64,000 nt of DNA from Bog-532 sp963732345 (GCA_963732345.1 CAVSZI010000014.1:62001-126000); one strand, 5' to 3'. Counted from the first letter of the stretch, positions 26,104-35,216 are shown. Notes: generated by a model from the letters alone, not told the origin. Program-made: numbers and translations.

Positions 26104-26895
26104 TCAGGAGGGCCAGACGCCGCGCTCGACCAGCAGGTCACGCAGCATGACCGTCTCATCCGTCATGATACCGTCAGCGCCCAGATCGAGCGCGCGCTCC
26201 ATGTCCTCGCGGCGGTTGAGGGTCCACACGTGCACCTGCAGCCCGGCTTTGTGCGCCTTGCCGATGAATGGCCCGGTGGCGACCCGGGCCGGTACCTGCG
26301 CGCAGTGCACGCCTTTGCGGGCGAGGCGTTCGGCCAGCGCGCCGCCGCACCGGGGGACGCCGCCGATGAGCCGTAGCGCCGCCACCCCGGCCGGGGACAG
26401 GGCCATGCAGACCGGGCGGTCGAGCAGTACCCGGGCCGCGCGCAGCCGGCGCGCCGAGAACGAGGTGACACAGACCCGGTCCCACGCGCCGGTACGGCGC
26501 AGGACGTCCATCATGGGCCGGATCGTGAGCGCGTCCTTCAGGTCGACGTTGAACCGCAGGCCGGGCCAGGCGCCCAGCAGGTCCTCGATCAGTGGGATCG
26601 GCTCGGTGCCGGCGACCCGGGCCCCGGCCACTTCGCGGTAGTGCATTCGCGCGATCCGGCCGGTGCGGTCCGTGGCCCGGTCCAGGGTGCGGTCGTGGAA
26701 GGCCAGGAGCACACCGTCCGCGGTGGCCCGGGCGTCGGTCTCCAGGTGCGTGTAGCCGAGTCCGACGGCGTGCTCGAAGGCCGCCCAGGAATTCTCCGGC
26801 TGATGCGCCGCCCCGCCCCGGTGCGCGAACGCGATGGGGAGGGTGCGGTCCAGGTAGGCAACGGGACGGCGTTGATCAACGTCTGCTCGCAGCAC
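26104..26895 (-). CDS. Glycerophosphodiester phosphodiesterase family protein
   Basis: This 263-aa TIM-barrel phosphodiesterase hydrolyses glycerophosphodiesters to glycerol 3-phosphate and an alcohol. Active-site motifs are AHRGGAAHQPENS (residues about 23-35), ETDARATADG with the metal-binding Glu/Asp near 53, and FHDRTLDRATDRTG near 66. FNVDLK near 114 and VHVWTLNRREDMERALDLGADGIMTD at the C-terminus also fit. No signal peptide, so it is probably cytosolic. It sits between rbpA and an RNA methyltransferase, all on the - strand. Confidence 0.93.
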   Translation of the reverse strand: MLRADVDQRRPVAYLDRTLPIAFAHRGGAAHQPENSWAAFEHAVGLGYTHLETDARATADGVLLAFHDRTLDRATDRTGRIARMHYREVAGARVAGTEPIPLIEDLLGAWPGLRFNVDLKDALTIRPMMDVLRRTGAWDRVCVTSFSARRLRAARVLLDRPVCMALSPAGVAALRLIGGVPRCGGALAERLARKGVHCAQVPARVATGPFIGKAHKAGLQVHVWTLNRREDMERALDLGADGIMTDETVMLRDLLVERGVWPS

Positions 26896-26965
26896 GTTCT
26901 TCAGTATCGGTGAGGCGTCTGTGTCGTTGGTGAACAGCGGAAATCATCCCGGCGAGGTTTCGGTG

Positions 26966-27568
26966 TCAGGTTCCCGCCGGTCCCTCGGGTCCGGCGGGCC
27001 TTGCGGTCTCCCATTCGCGGCGCCGGGCCTCAGCCAGCGCGATGCCCGCCGCGACCGCGACGTTCAGTGAGCCTACCCTGCCCACCTGGGGGATATAGGC
27101 GGCCGCGGCGCAGGCGGCGAGCAGCGCGGGGGAGCAGCCGTGGTCCTCGTTGCCGATCGCCAGGCAGACGTCACCGCCGACCGGGGCCTCGTAGAGGGGC
27201 ACGGCGCCGCCGGCCAGCTCGATGGCGACCACCCGCAGCCCGGCGGCGGCCGCGGCCTTGGCCGCCGAGACGGGGGAAGGCTCGCGCTCCCAGGTGAGGA
27301 ACCGCTCCGTGCCGAGCGCGGTCTTGCGCACCGACGGATGATCCAGCGGCGTGGTGTTACCGCACAGCCAGACGTGCGCCACGCCGAACGCCGCGGCCGT
27401 GCGGGCGATCGAGCCGACGTTGAATGGCTGGGTCACCGAATCCAGCAGCAGCGCGATCCGCCCCTGCGTGCTGCGCCGCCACGCCCGGTTGAGCCGCTTG
27501 ACCTCGGTCGGGCGGAGCTGCCGGGGCCGGTTCTCACCGTCGCCGGGCGTCCCCTCCGGGGCCGTCAC
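26966..27568 (-). CDS. SpoU/TrmH-family RNA 2'-O-ribose methyltransferase
   Basis: This 200-aa SPOUT-class methyltransferase has motif 1 NVGSIARTAAAFG near residue 50, motif 2 AIGNEDHG near 137 and motif 3 IPQVGRVGSLNVAVAAGIAL near 158-177, forming the trefoil knot that binds S-adenosylmethionine. It lacks the L30e-like N-terminal domain of rRNA enzymes, so a tRNA target such as TrmH/TrmL is likely; the exact nucleotide cannot be assigned. It overlaps the upstream methyltransferase gene by 4 bp. Confidence 0.92.
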   Translation of the reverse strand: MTAPEGTPGDGENRPRQLRPTEVKRLNRAWRRSTQGRIALLLDSVTQPFNVGSIARTAAAFGVAHVWLCGNTTPLDHPSVRKTALGTERFLTWEREPSPVSAAKAAAAAGLRVVAIELAGGAVPLYEAPVGGDVCLAIGNEDHGCSPALLAACAAAAYIPQVGRVGSLNVAVAAGIALAEARRREWETARPAGPEGPAGT

Positions 27569-28236
27569 GGCGCCCCCTCCTGGTCAGCGGGCCGGGTGAT
27601 CCGCAGGACCCGGTAGCCGGCCCGGGACGCGATCCGGCTCACGTCCCAGCCCTGGGCGGTCAGCCACCGGTGCAGCGAGTCGGCACCCAGATGGCGCAGG
27701 ACGACGGCGGTGGCGGCGGCGCCGGGCGCCAGCCGGGGCAGCCAGCGGCCGAGCAGCTCGTGCAGGGCCTGCTTGCCGATGCGGATCGGCGGATTCGACC
27801 AGATGCCGGCGAAGGTCGCGGGCAGCGCCGGGTCATCGGGCGTGGTGCACCGCACGTTGGCCAGCCCCGCGCCAGCCGCGTTCTGCGCGCACAGGTCCAG
27901 GGCGCGCTCGTTCACATCTACCGCCCAGACCGTCGCGGCGGGCGCGCGGCGCGCGAGCACCAGCGCGATCGGCCCGTACCCACTGCCCAGATCGAGCAGA
28001 TCGGCGCCGCGCAGGTCCCGCTCGCCCAGATCAGGACCGGGGAGGCCAGCGGCGGGCGGGGCGCTCAGCGGATCGGCCGCGACGTCGAGCAGCAGGCGGG
28101 TGCCGGGGTCGACCCGGCCGGGGGAGAACACGCCCGCGTCGGTGGCCAGCTCCAGGTGCACATCCGGCAGCAGCACGTGCACCTGGCCGGGCCGGTGCCC
28201 GGTCTCAGGGTGCGCGGTGAAGTAGTGGTCGCTCAC
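27565..28236 (-). CDS. RsmC-like class I SAM-dependent methyltransferase
   Basis: This 223-aa protein has a class I fold with motif I LLDLGSGYGPIALVLA near residue 79 and the N6/N2-methylating catalytic motif IWSNPPIRIGKQALHELL near 144. It corresponds to the C-terminal half of RsmC, the 16S rRNA guanine-1207 N2-methyltransferase, a domain arrangement common in actinomycetes. The sequence starts YFTAHPETGHRPG, as expected for that family. It is coupled with the TrmH-type gene and overlaps the end of the DUF3817 gene. Confidence 0.88.
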   Translation of the reverse strand: MSDHYFTAHPETGHRPGQVHVLLPDVHLELATDAGVFSPGRVDPGTRLLLDVAADPLSAPPAAGLPGPDLGERDLRGADLLDLGSGYGPIALVLARRAPAATVWAVDVNERALDLCAQNAAGAGLANVRCTTPDDPALPATFAGIWSNPPIRIGKQALHELLGRWLPRLAPGAAATAVVLRHLGADSLHRWLTAQGWDVSRIASRAGYRVLRITRPADQEGAP

Positions 28237-28555
28237 GGTCCGCCGTCGTCTCCGCGGCCAGGGCCGGGTTGATGTACCGCCGGGTCATCCAGCGCTCGAC
28301 CACGAACGTCAGGATGGGGATGGTCCCGGCCAGCAGCACCAGCACCGTGGGCACGATGGCCAGCCGAAGCTTCCAGGCCAGCAGGGCCGCGGTGACTAGG
28401 TAGATCATGTACAGGATGCCGTGCCCGGTGCCGACCACGTTGACCAGCGCGGGGTGCCCGGCGATCTGCAGCGGGATGCCCACGAAACACAGGATCACGA
28501 GCACCACACCGGTGATGTAGGCCATGACGCGGTACCGGAGCACGGTTCCTCGCAC
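28205..28555 (-). CDS. DUF3817 integral membrane protein
   Basis: This 116-aa membrane protein has about three hydrophobic segments: AYITGVVLVILCFVGIPLQI, GILYMIYLVTAALLAWKL and TVLVLLAGTIPILTFVVERW. It ends with RRYINPALA and matches the DUF3817 family of small actinobacterial membrane proteins with no known function. I place the start at GTG 28555 because CAGGAGGT lies seven bases before it. An ATG at 28597 lies inside a 13-bp tandem repeat and would add 14 repetitive residues. Confidence 0.88.
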   Translation of the reverse strand: MRGTVLRYRVMAYITGVVLVILCFVGIPLQIAGHPALVNVVGTGHGILYMIYLVTAALLAWKLRLAIVPTVLVLLAGTIPILTFVVERWMTRRYINPALAAETTADRERPLLHRAP

Positions 28556-28573
28556 CGGCGCTACCTCCTGATT

Positions 28574-28630
28574 CCCTGGCTCATTGCCCTGGCTCATTGC
28601 CCTGGCTCATTGCCCTGGCTCATTGCCCTG
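28574..28630. repeat. 13-bp tandem repeat upstream of DUF3817 gene
   Basis: The unit CCCTGGCTCATTG is repeated four times without change, followed by a partial fifth copy. It lies just upstream of the DUF3817 ribosome binding site on the - strand. No spacer structure, so it is a minisatellite and not CRISPR. Confidence 0.95.
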
Positions 28631-28671
28631 CGGGGCGCCGGCTGCTTCTGGCTGGTTCGCCGCCGCCCGTG

Positions 28672-29121
28672 TCAGCGGCCACGGCTCTCGGCCTTCCGGT
28701 TGAGCCGGGCCAGGTACGCGTTGTAGGCGGCGAGCTCCGGGTCGTAGAGCTCGATCTCGCCCGAGGTACTACCCGCCATAGTAGTCCCGTCCGGGCCGGC
28801 CGCGCCGCCCGGCAGGCCCGGCAGGCCCGGTAGGTCCGGCGCCGCCGCCGATGTGACCTGGCCGCTGCGGATGCGGATCTCGTCCCGGATCGTCTTGGCC
28901 CAGAACACCGCGCCCATCAGCGCGAAGATGGGCCACTCGAACGTGTAAGCCCAGCTCAGCGCGTTACCGGACAGGGCGCGGCGCAACTGCCAGTCACCCA
29001 GCCAGAACATACCCCAGAAGGCCACGACCGCGAACGCGTGCCAGGCGAGCCACGGCGGCGAGATCATAAACCGCCACGTGGCGGCCCGGCGCGCCCCGCC
29101 GGCCGTCCCGGCATTGTCCAT
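28672..29121 (-). CDS. Small membrane protein with two hydrophobic segments
   Basis: This 149-aa protein is of unknown function. After a short polar N-terminus come WLAWHAFAVVAFWGMFWLGDWQL (about residues 24-46) and FEWPIFALMGAVFWAKTI (about 58-75). A Pro/Gly-rich variable linker follows, then a conserved-looking C-terminus YDPELAAYNAYLARLNRK. The ATG at 29121 gives this arrangement. It is codirectional with and upstream of the DUF3817 gene, a pairing I have seen in actinomycetes, but its role is not known to me. Confidence 0.75.
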   Translation of the reverse strand: MDNAGTAGGARRAATWRFMISPPWLAWHAFAVVAFWGMFWLGDWQLRRALSGNALSWAYTFEWPIFALMGAVFWAKTIRDEIRIRSGQVTSAAAPDLPGLPGLPGGAAGPDGTTMAGSTSGEIELYDPELAAYNAYLARLNRKAESRGR

Positions 29122-29364
29122 GCCATGAGGGTAACGCCGGCACCCCAATGCCGGGACGCGGGTAGCGTCTCCGAAATTCAGAGGTTCAGCTCGAAGTCAC
29201 CATGTCCCGGCCCAGGCCGTTGTAGTCGCGGACGGGACCGCTGACAGTGAAGCAGCCGGGCCCTTCCCGCGCCGCCTCCGCGGAATGGCCGTCACCGTAA
29301 GTTCATCGAACATAACTTTGCGTTACGGGCCCGCGCGCGGGCCCGTTCGGTAATAATCGAGCGT

Positions 29365-29730
29365 ATGGCGCTGGCTGATGCGATCTTCTCGCGGGACGGG
29401 CTGTCGGAACGTCTCCCTCACCGGCTCGAGGACCTGCGCGGTCCGCACGAGGGCGTTGTCGTGCTGCCCGTCCATCTCACCTGGCATGGCCTGCGCGAAT
29501 TCGACGTGTCCAGGGTCGAGTCACGGCTCGTGCTGTACAGCATCCTGCTGGGCCAGGGCCGGCGCGCCGACCTGGCGCGGTTCGTCAGCGCGCGGCGGCT
29601 GGCCGAGGACTGGCCGACGCTGGCCGCGCTGCTGAGCGGGCGAATTCGCCGGGCCTGCGAGCGCCGGCTGGGCTTGTTATATGCGCGGTTGGACCCATAT
29701 GCCAGGCTGGACCCATGCGCAAATACGTGA
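29365..29730 (+). CDS. Conserved hypothetical protein upstream of adenylate kinase
   Basis: This 121-aa protein has LPVHLTWHGLREFDVSRVESRLVLYSILLGQGRRADLARFVSARRLAEDWPTL and a basic SGRIRRACERRLGL. It looks soluble and helical, and is not recognised. A promoter-like AT-rich stretch lies before it at about 29300-29355. Its 3' end overlaps the adenylate kinase start by 16 bp, implying coupled expression. The tail has a degenerate ARLDPYARLDP repeat. Confidence 0.65.
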   Translation: MALADAIFSRDGLSERLPHRLEDLRGPHEGVVVLPVHLTWHGLREFDVSRVESRLVLYSILLGQGRRADLARFVSARRLAEDWPTLAALLSGRIRRACERRLGLLYARLDPYARLDPCANT

Positions 29731-30458
29731 TCATGGGAGTGCAGGGCAGTGGCAAGGGCACGCAGAGCCAGATGCTCGCCCGCGACTTCGATCTCGTCCA
29801 CATCAGCGTGGGCGACATCTTCCGCTGGAACGTGGTGAACCATACCAAGATGGGCGCCCAGGTCCGGCGGATCATGGCCGAGGGCCAGCTGGTCGGCGAC
29901 GACATGGCTGAATCGGTGGTCCGCGACCGGCTCACCGGGCACGACTGGAACTACGGCTTCATCATCGACGGCTTTCCCCGCAACCGGCGGCAGGCCGAGT
30001 TCTTCCTGGAGGGCTACGACATCGACGGGGTGATCGACCTCGACATGCCCGACAGCGAGGTGCGGCGGCGGGTCCTCGCCCGGCGGCTCTGCTCCAGCTG
30101 CGGCATGGACTACAACCTGCTGGCCAACACCCCTGCCGAGCCCGGCAAGTGTGACGTCTGCGGGGGCGAGCTGATCACCAGGGAAGACGACACCGAAGAG
30201 GCCCTCGCCGTACGGCTGAAGGACTTCCACGAGAAGACCAACCCGGTCCTCGACCTGTTCCGCCGCAAGGAGTACGTGATCACGGTCGACGCCCGCGCGC
30301 CCAAGCGCGCCGTCCAGCAGGAAATCCGGGCCAAGCTGGGCCTGCCGCTGCTGCCCGGCGAAGGTAACGGAGCCGGCGGCAACGAGGCGGAAGGAAAGGG
30401 GGGCGACGATAAGGGCGCGCGAAACGAGGCGGCAGACAAGGAAGAGAGCACAGCCTGA
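29715..30458 (+). CDS. Adenylate kinase family nucleoside monophosphate kinase
   Basis: This 247-aa kinase transfers phosphate from ATP to a nucleoside monophosphate. The P-loop reads GVQGSGKGTQ where canonical Adk has GxPGxGKGT. The NMP-binding ISVGDIFRWNV near 32 and FIIDGFPRNRRQ near 86 are intact. A zinc-type LID has CSSCGMDYN and CDVCGGELITREDDTEE. The C-terminus carries an additional charged, low-complexity tail of about 40 residues. It is not in the usual secY-adk-map context but beside a divergent PRPP synthetase, so a specialised nucleotide role is possible. It could also be annotated adk. Confidence 0.88.
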   Translation: MRKYVIMGVQGSGKGTQSQMLARDFDLVHISVGDIFRWNVVNHTKMGAQVRRIMAEGQLVGDDMAESVVRDRLTGHDWNYGFIIDGFPRNRRQAEFFLEGYDIDGVIDLDMPDSEVRRRVLARRLCSSCGMDYNLLANTPAEPGKCDVCGGELITREDDTEEALAVRLKDFHEKTNPVLDLFRRKEYVITVDARAPKRAVQQEIRAKLGLPLLPGEGNGAGGNEAEGKGGDDKGARNEAADKEESTA

Positions 30459-30486
30459 CGGGCCTGGCTGGCGCACGACCGAGGGA

Positions 30487-31437
30487 GTGACAATGCGAGA
30501 GATCGTCGTGTTCAGCGGGGGCGCCCACCCTCTCCTCGCCACCGAGATCACCAAGAATCTGGGTGTCCCCCTGGAGCCCGTCCGGTTCCGGCGCTTCGCC
30601 GACGACTGCCTGGAGGTCCAGCTTCAGGCCAACTGCCGGGAGCGGGACGTTTTCCTCATCCAGCCGCTGGTCCCGCCGGTGCAGGAGAACCTGGTCGAGC
30701 TGCTGCTGATGGCCGACGCCGCCCGCGGCGCCTCGGCCGCCCGGGTCACCATCGTCGTGCCGCACTACGCGTACGCCCGCTCGGACAAGAAGGACGAGCC
30801 GCGGATCTCCATCGCGGGACGGCTGGTCGCCGACCTGCTGGTAACCGCCGGCGCCAACCGGGTGCTGACCATGACGCTGCACTCCCCGCAGGTACACGGC
30901 TTCTTCTCGGTCCCGGTCGACCATCTGAACGCGCTCCGCGAGCTGGCCGGGCACTTCGGTGGCCGCGACCTGAGCAACACGGTGGTGGTGGCACCGGACC
31001 TCGGGTACGCCAAGAGCGCCGCCGCGTTCGCCCGCCGGCTGAGCCTGCCGGTCGCCGCGGGCGCGAAGCAGCGGCACAGCGACAACAGCGTCACGATCAG
31101 CTCGATCATCGGTGACGTGGCCGGGCGCGACGTCATCGTCCTGGACGACGAGATCGCCCGCGGCACCACGCTGATGGAGCTGCTGAGCCGGCTGCGTGAG
31201 CAACACGTGCGCTCGGTGAGCATCGCCTGCACGCACGGGCTGTTCGCCGACGGGGCGCTGGGCAAGCTGGTCGCCCAGCCGGACGTGACCGAGGTCATCT
31301 GCACCAACACCGTGCCCGTCCCCGAGCACAAGCGGGACCCGAAGCTGGAGGTCATCTCGGTGGCCCCGGCGCTGGCCGAGGCCATCCACCGGATCCACGA
31401 CGGCGAGTCGGTCAGTGCCCTTTTCGACCATCCCTAG
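30487..31437 (+). CDS. Ribose-phosphate pyrophosphokinase (PRPP synthetase)
   Basis: This 316-aa enzyme makes PRPP from ribose 5-phosphate and ATP. N-terminal FSGGAHPLLATEITKNLGV, the metal-binding VVPHYAYARSDKKDEPR (about residues 90-106) and HSPQVHGFF (about 129-137) are typical. The PRPP-binding loop reads VIVLDDEIARGTTL, whereas canonical Prs has DxxxDTGGT; the sequence is therefore a divergent paralogue. It follows the adenylate kinase gene by 28 bp with GAGGGAG before the ATG, forming a nucleotide-metabolism pair. It overlaps the convergent peptidase gene by 4 bp. Confidence 0.9.
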   Translation: MTMREIVVFSGGAHPLLATEITKNLGVPLEPVRFRRFADDCLEVQLQANCRERDVFLIQPLVPPVQENLVELLLMADAARGASAARVTIVVPHYAYARSDKKDEPRISIAGRLVADLLVTAGANRVLTMTLHSPQVHGFFSVPVDHLNALRELAGHFGGRDLSNTVVVAPDLGYAKSAAAFARRLSLPVAAGAKQRHSDNSVTISSIIGDVAGRDVIVLDDEIARGTTLMELLSRLREQHVRSVSIACTHGLFADGALGKLVAQPDVTEVICTNTVPVPEHKRDPKLEVISVAPALAEAIHRIHDGESVSALFDHP

Positions 31438-33650
31438 CGGGCAACGCCGGCCACGCCCATGATCCAGGCGAGCACGAACGCCTCCTCCCGCCAGGCGTCG
31501 TAGCGGCCGCTGCGGCCGCCGTGCCCCGCGTTCATCTCGGTCTTCAGCAGGAACGGCCCGCCGCGCGCGTCGGCCTGCAGCCGGGCGATCCACTTGGCGG
31601 GCTCCCGGTACAGCACGCGGGTGTCGTTCAGGCTGGTCATGGCCAGGATCGGCGGGTATTCGGCGGCGCGGAGGTTCTCGTACGGCGTGTAGGACTTCAT
31701 GTACGCGTACACGGCGGGGTCGTGCAGCGGGTCGCCCCACTCCTCCCATTCGGTGACGGTGAGCGGCAGCGACGGGTCCAGGATCGTGGTGAGCGCGTCC
31801 ACGAACGGCACCTGCGCCACGATTCCGGCGAACGCGTCCGGTGCAAGGTTCACCGCCGCGCCCATCAGCAGGCCGCCGGCCGATCCGCCGCGCGCCACGA
31901 GCCGGTCCGGCGACGTCCACCCGCGGCCGGCCAGATGCCGCGCGGACGCCACGAAGTCGGTGAACGTGTTGGCCTTGTGCAGCATCTTCCCGTCGTCGTA
32001 CCAGGCGCGGCCGAGTTCGCCGCCGCCACGGACGTGCGCGATCGCGTACACGAAACCGCGATCGAGCAGCGACAGCCGGGAGATGGAGAAACGCGGGTCC
32101 ATCGAGATCTCGTAGCTGCCGTACCCGTACAGCACGCAGGGGGCCGAGCCGTCCCGCAGCGTGCCGCGGCGGCACACCAGCGAGATGGGAACCCGGGTGC
32201 CGTCCGGCGCGGTGGCGCACTCGCGGTACTGCTCGTACTGGGCCGGGTCGTATTCGCGGGGGCCGCCCGGGCCCGGCAGCGGCCGCACCGGCGTGCGGCG
32301 GCGCAGCAGCAGGTCACCGGTGGCCATGTCACAGTCGTAGACCGAGTCCGGGGTCACCAGCGACGCGTAATGCAGCCGGTACAGCGACGAGGCCGGCTCG
32401 GAGTTCCCGCCCGGGGCGACGGTGTAGACGGGCTCGGGGAAGGCGACGTCATGCTCGCTGTCGTCGGCCCGGATGATCCGCAGCCCGGTGAGGCCGTCCC
32501 GGCGGTAGTGCACCACCAGGTAGCCGGTGAAGGCGTCCACGCCCAGCAGGCGGGTGTCCGGCCGGCCGGGAACCAGCGGCGCCCACTCGGCGGGCCGCCC
32601 GACGGGGGCCGTCGCCAGCTCGAAGTTCTGCGCCCCGTCGTTGTGCAGGATGAGCAGCCGCTCGGTGCCGTCCGCGCGCGCCTGGTGGGCCACCTGATAC
32701 TCGATGCCCTGGCGGCGCGCCGCGACGACGGTCAGCTCCCCCTCCGGGGCGGCCGCGTCCAGCAGCCACACCTCGCTGGCCACCTTGCTGGAGGACGACA
32801 CGGACAGGAAGCGCTCGCTGCGGGTCAGGCCGACGCCGACCCAGAACCGCTCATCGGCTTCCTCGAAGATCACCACGTCGCCGGTGTGCGGCGTCCCGAC
32901 CGTGTGCCGCCACACCCGCCACGGCCGCCACGCGTCGTCGACCGTGACGTAGAACAGCACCGAGCCGTCCAGCGACCAGGCGCATCCGTAGAACGTGTCC
33001 GGGATCTCGTCGGGCAGCGCCTGCCCGGTCTCCAGGTCCTTGATCCGCAGCGTGAAGCGCTCATCGCCGGAGAAGTCGGTCGAGAACGCCAGCCGCCGCG
33101 CGTCCGGGCTGACGCTGAACGCCCCGAGCGAGAAGAAACCCGAATCCGCGGCCAGGGCGTTGGCGTCCAGCAGGACTTCCTCGCCGTCCAGCGGCTGGCC
33201 CTCGCCGTCCAGCGGCTGGCCCTCGCCGTCCAGCGGCTGGCCCTCGCCGTCCAGCGGCTGGCCCTCGCCTGGCCGCTCACTGCCGGTAAGGGGCGGCGTG
33301 CCGTCGCCCGGGCGGGCCGGGCAACGGCAGTGCAGCCCGTACTGCCGGCCCCGCACCGTCCGGTGGTAGTACCACCAGGCGCCCTTGCGGACCGGCACCG
33401 ACAGGTCGGTCTCCTGCGTCCGCCCCTTGATCTCGCCGAAGATCGTCTCGCGCAGGCCCTCATCACCGGCGGTCAGCGCCTCGGTATAGGCGTTTTCGGC
33501 CTCCAGGAACGCGATCGTGTCCGGGGCATCCTTGGCGGCCAGCCAGGCGTAGGGGTCAGTGACGCGGTCCCCGTGGAAGGTGCGGACGGACGGCACCTGC
33601 TTGGCGACAGGGGGGGCCAGCGGCTGGCTCGTGGTCGGCTCGGCACTCAT
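31434..33650 (-). CDS. S9 family prolyl oligopeptidase / oligopeptidase B
   Basis: This 738-aa cytosolic serine peptidase cleaves short peptides, probably after basic residues or proline. An N-terminal beta-propeller (about residues 60-440) is followed by an alpha/beta-hydrolase domain. The nucleophile is in ARGGSAGGLLMG, the acidic residue in SLNDTRVLY, and the His in MNAGHGGRSGRY close to the C-terminus. Near residue 130-160 an in-frame 21-bp minisatellite encodes four GEGQPLD units, a surface-loop expansion. The start ATG at 33650 gives the usual N-terminus with FHGDRVTDPYAWL. Confidence 0.93.
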   Translation of the reverse strand: MSAEPTTSQPLAPPVAKQVPSVRTFHGDRVTDPYAWLAAKDAPDTIAFLEAENAYTEALTAGDEGLRETIFGEIKGRTQETDLSVPVRKGAWWYYHRTVRGRQYGLHCRCPARPGDGTPPLTGSERPGEGQPLDGEGQPLDGEGQPLDGEGQPLDGEEVLLDANALAADSGFFSLGAFSVSPDARRLAFSTDFSGDERFTLRIKDLETGQALPDEIPDTFYGCAWSLDGSVLFYVTVDDAWRPWRVWRHTVGTPHTGDVVIFEEADERFWVGVGLTRSERFLSVSSSSKVASEVWLLDAAAPEGELTVVAARRQGIEYQVAHQARADGTERLLILHNDGAQNFELATAPVGRPAEWAPLVPGRPDTRLLGVDAFTGYLVVHYRRDGLTGLRIIRADDSEHDVAFPEPVYTVAPGGNSEPASSLYRLHYASLVTPDSVYDCDMATGDLLLRRRTPVRPLPGPGGPREYDPAQYEQYRECATAPDGTRVPISLVCRRGTLRDGSAPCVLYGYGSYEISMDPRFSISRLSLLDRGFVYAIAHVRGGGELGRAWYDDGKMLHKANTFTDFVASARHLAGRGWTSPDRLVARGGSAGGLLMGAAVNLAPDAFAGIVAQVPFVDALTTILDPSLPLTVTEWEEWGDPLHDPAVYAYMKSYTPYENLRAAEYPPILAMTSLNDTRVLYREPAKWIARLQADARGGPFLLKTEMNAGHGGRSGRYDAWREEAFVLAWIMGVAGVAR
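33180..33269. repeat. 21-bp in-frame minisatellite within the S9 peptidase gene
   Basis: Four identical copies of a 21-bp unit, plus a partial fifth, encode GEGQPLD repeats on the - strand. The repeat keeps the reading frame and lies in the propeller domain. Confidence 0.95.
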
Positions 33651-33705
33651 GGGCCTGAGCTTACTGAGCGCGCCCGGCCCTCCGAACGCGGCCGCGCAGA
33701 AGCGG

Positions 33706-34977
33706 TCAGGGGTCCCAGGTGACGTGCAGGGCCGGTGGCTTGCGGAAGATCAGGCCCCGGGGGGCAGCCGGACGGGCCGGGTCCAGGCGCAGCCGGGGGA
33801 GGGCCAGCAGGGCGTCCAGGGCCGCGTGCGTTTCGGCGCGGGCCAGCGTGGCGCCGATGCAGAAGTGCGGGCCGTGCGCGAACGCCAGGTGGCGCCCGGC
33901 GTTGGAGCGGAAGATGTCGAAGCGGTCCGGGTCGCGGAACACCGCCGGGTCCCGGTTGGCGGCGGCCAGCGAGATGCTCACCCGGTCCCCGGCCTTGATC
34001 TCCGCGCCGCCGATCGCGGCGTCCCGGGTCGCGTAGCGGTCCAGCAGGGCGGCGGCCGGCTCCAGCCGCAGCGACTCCTCGATCGCGGCCAGGACCAGGC
34101 GCGGGTCGACCCGGACCAGTTCGAGCTGGCCCGGGTCGCTGAGCAGGTGCAGGACCGCGTTCGCGATCATCCCGTCGGTGGTGTCGATCCCGCCGAACAT
34201 GACCACGGCGGCGTCGGAGATGGCTTCGCCGGTGGTCAGGTCGCCCGACTGCGCCGCGTCCGCCAGCACGGTCCGGCTCTCCGGCGCGCTCCGGGTGCGG
34301 CCGGCGCCTGGCCGTCCCTCGCCGTTGCCCTTCTCGATCGCGGCACGCAGGTCCGCGGCCAGGGCCGCGAACGCGGCCATGGCGTCCGGGCCCGGTTCGC
34401 CGTTCGCGGCGCTCTGGTCCCCGGACAGGCCGGTGACGCCGCCGACGATCCGGGCGTAGGCGGACAGGATCTCCTCCGGCGCCAGGTGCCCCAGGCCCAG
34501 CGCCTCGGCCACCACGGACACGGCGAGCGGCCCGGTGACGGTCTCCCGGAGCTCGGCCGCCCCCTCCGGGCGGATCGCGGCGACCAGGCGCTCTGCTCCC
34601 CCTTCCGCGAATTCCCCGAGCCGGGCGGCGGCGCCGCCGCGATGGAACGCGCTGAAGAACGGGGCGCGGTGCCGGGCATGCGGGCCGCCGTCGAGCGAGA
34701 GCATGCTCGGCCCGACCACCCGCGCCGTGGAGAACCGGGGGTCGTTGACGGTGAAGACCCGCGAATCACGCATCACCGCGCCGGCCGTCGCGTAGCTGGT
34801 GACCAGCCACCCGCCGAGCGGCGGCACCCACGCCACCGGGGTTCGCTCGCGCAGGCGCGCCAGCAGCGGATGCGGATCCCGCTCCAGCGCCTCGAGGGTC
34901 AGCGGTTCCTCGTCCGTGGTGCGGGCACCACCTCTCGTCCGGCCGATACGCCCGGGCGGTCCCCGAGCAGCAAACAT
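33706..34977 (-). CDS. Cytochrome P450
   Basis: This 423-aa bacterial class I P450 has the I-helix oxygen-activation motif FGGIDTTD, the K-helix ExxR in EESLRLEP, and the heme-ligand loop FAHGPHFCIGATLARAE. Length is normal for soluble bacterial P450s from ATG 34977. A longer frame extends to 35160 but has poor coding character. A Gly/Arg-rich stretch (GNGEGRPGAG) is inserted in the middle. No ferredoxin or reductase gene is adjacent. The substrate is unknown; the neighbouring SDR is on the same strand but separated by a strong terminator. Confidence 0.9.
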   Translation of the reverse strand: MFAARGPPGRIGRTRGGARTTDEEPLTLEALERDPHPLLARLRERTPVAWVPPLGGWLVTSYATAGAVMRDSRVFTVNDPRFSTARVVGPSMLSLDGGPHARHRAPFFSAFHRGGAAARLGEFAEGGAERLVAAIRPEGAAELRETVTGPLAVSVVAEALGLGHLAPEEILSAYARIVGGVTGLSGDQSAANGEPGPDAMAAFAALAADLRAAIEKGNGEGRPGAGRTRSAPESRTVLADAAQSGDLTTGEAISDAAVVMFGGIDTTDGMIANAVLHLLSDPGQLELVRVDPRLVLAAIEESLRLEPAAALLDRYATRDAAIGGAEIKAGDRVSISLAAANRDPAVFRDPDRFDIFRSNAGRHLAFAHGPHFCIGATLARAETHAALDALLALPRLRLDPARPAAPRGLIFRKPPALHVTWDP

Positions 34978-35216
34978 GATGACCCAGCCGGTCAGGATAA
35001 CCAGCCGGAAGTTCACGATCCGGCAGCCGAGGACGGCCGCCAGGGCCCCGGCCCGGACAGGCCGCCCGCGGTCAGAGTTGAGCAGGGCCAGTCTCAAGCA
35101 TCTTCCCTGGAAAGGGGTAACACGCGGCAAAACGGTAAAAAAGTCTTCCTTGACAAGCAACCTTCTGGTTGCCTGGAGAGCCCCTCACCTGGGGCTGACC
35201 GCCGCCCGGGGGCATT

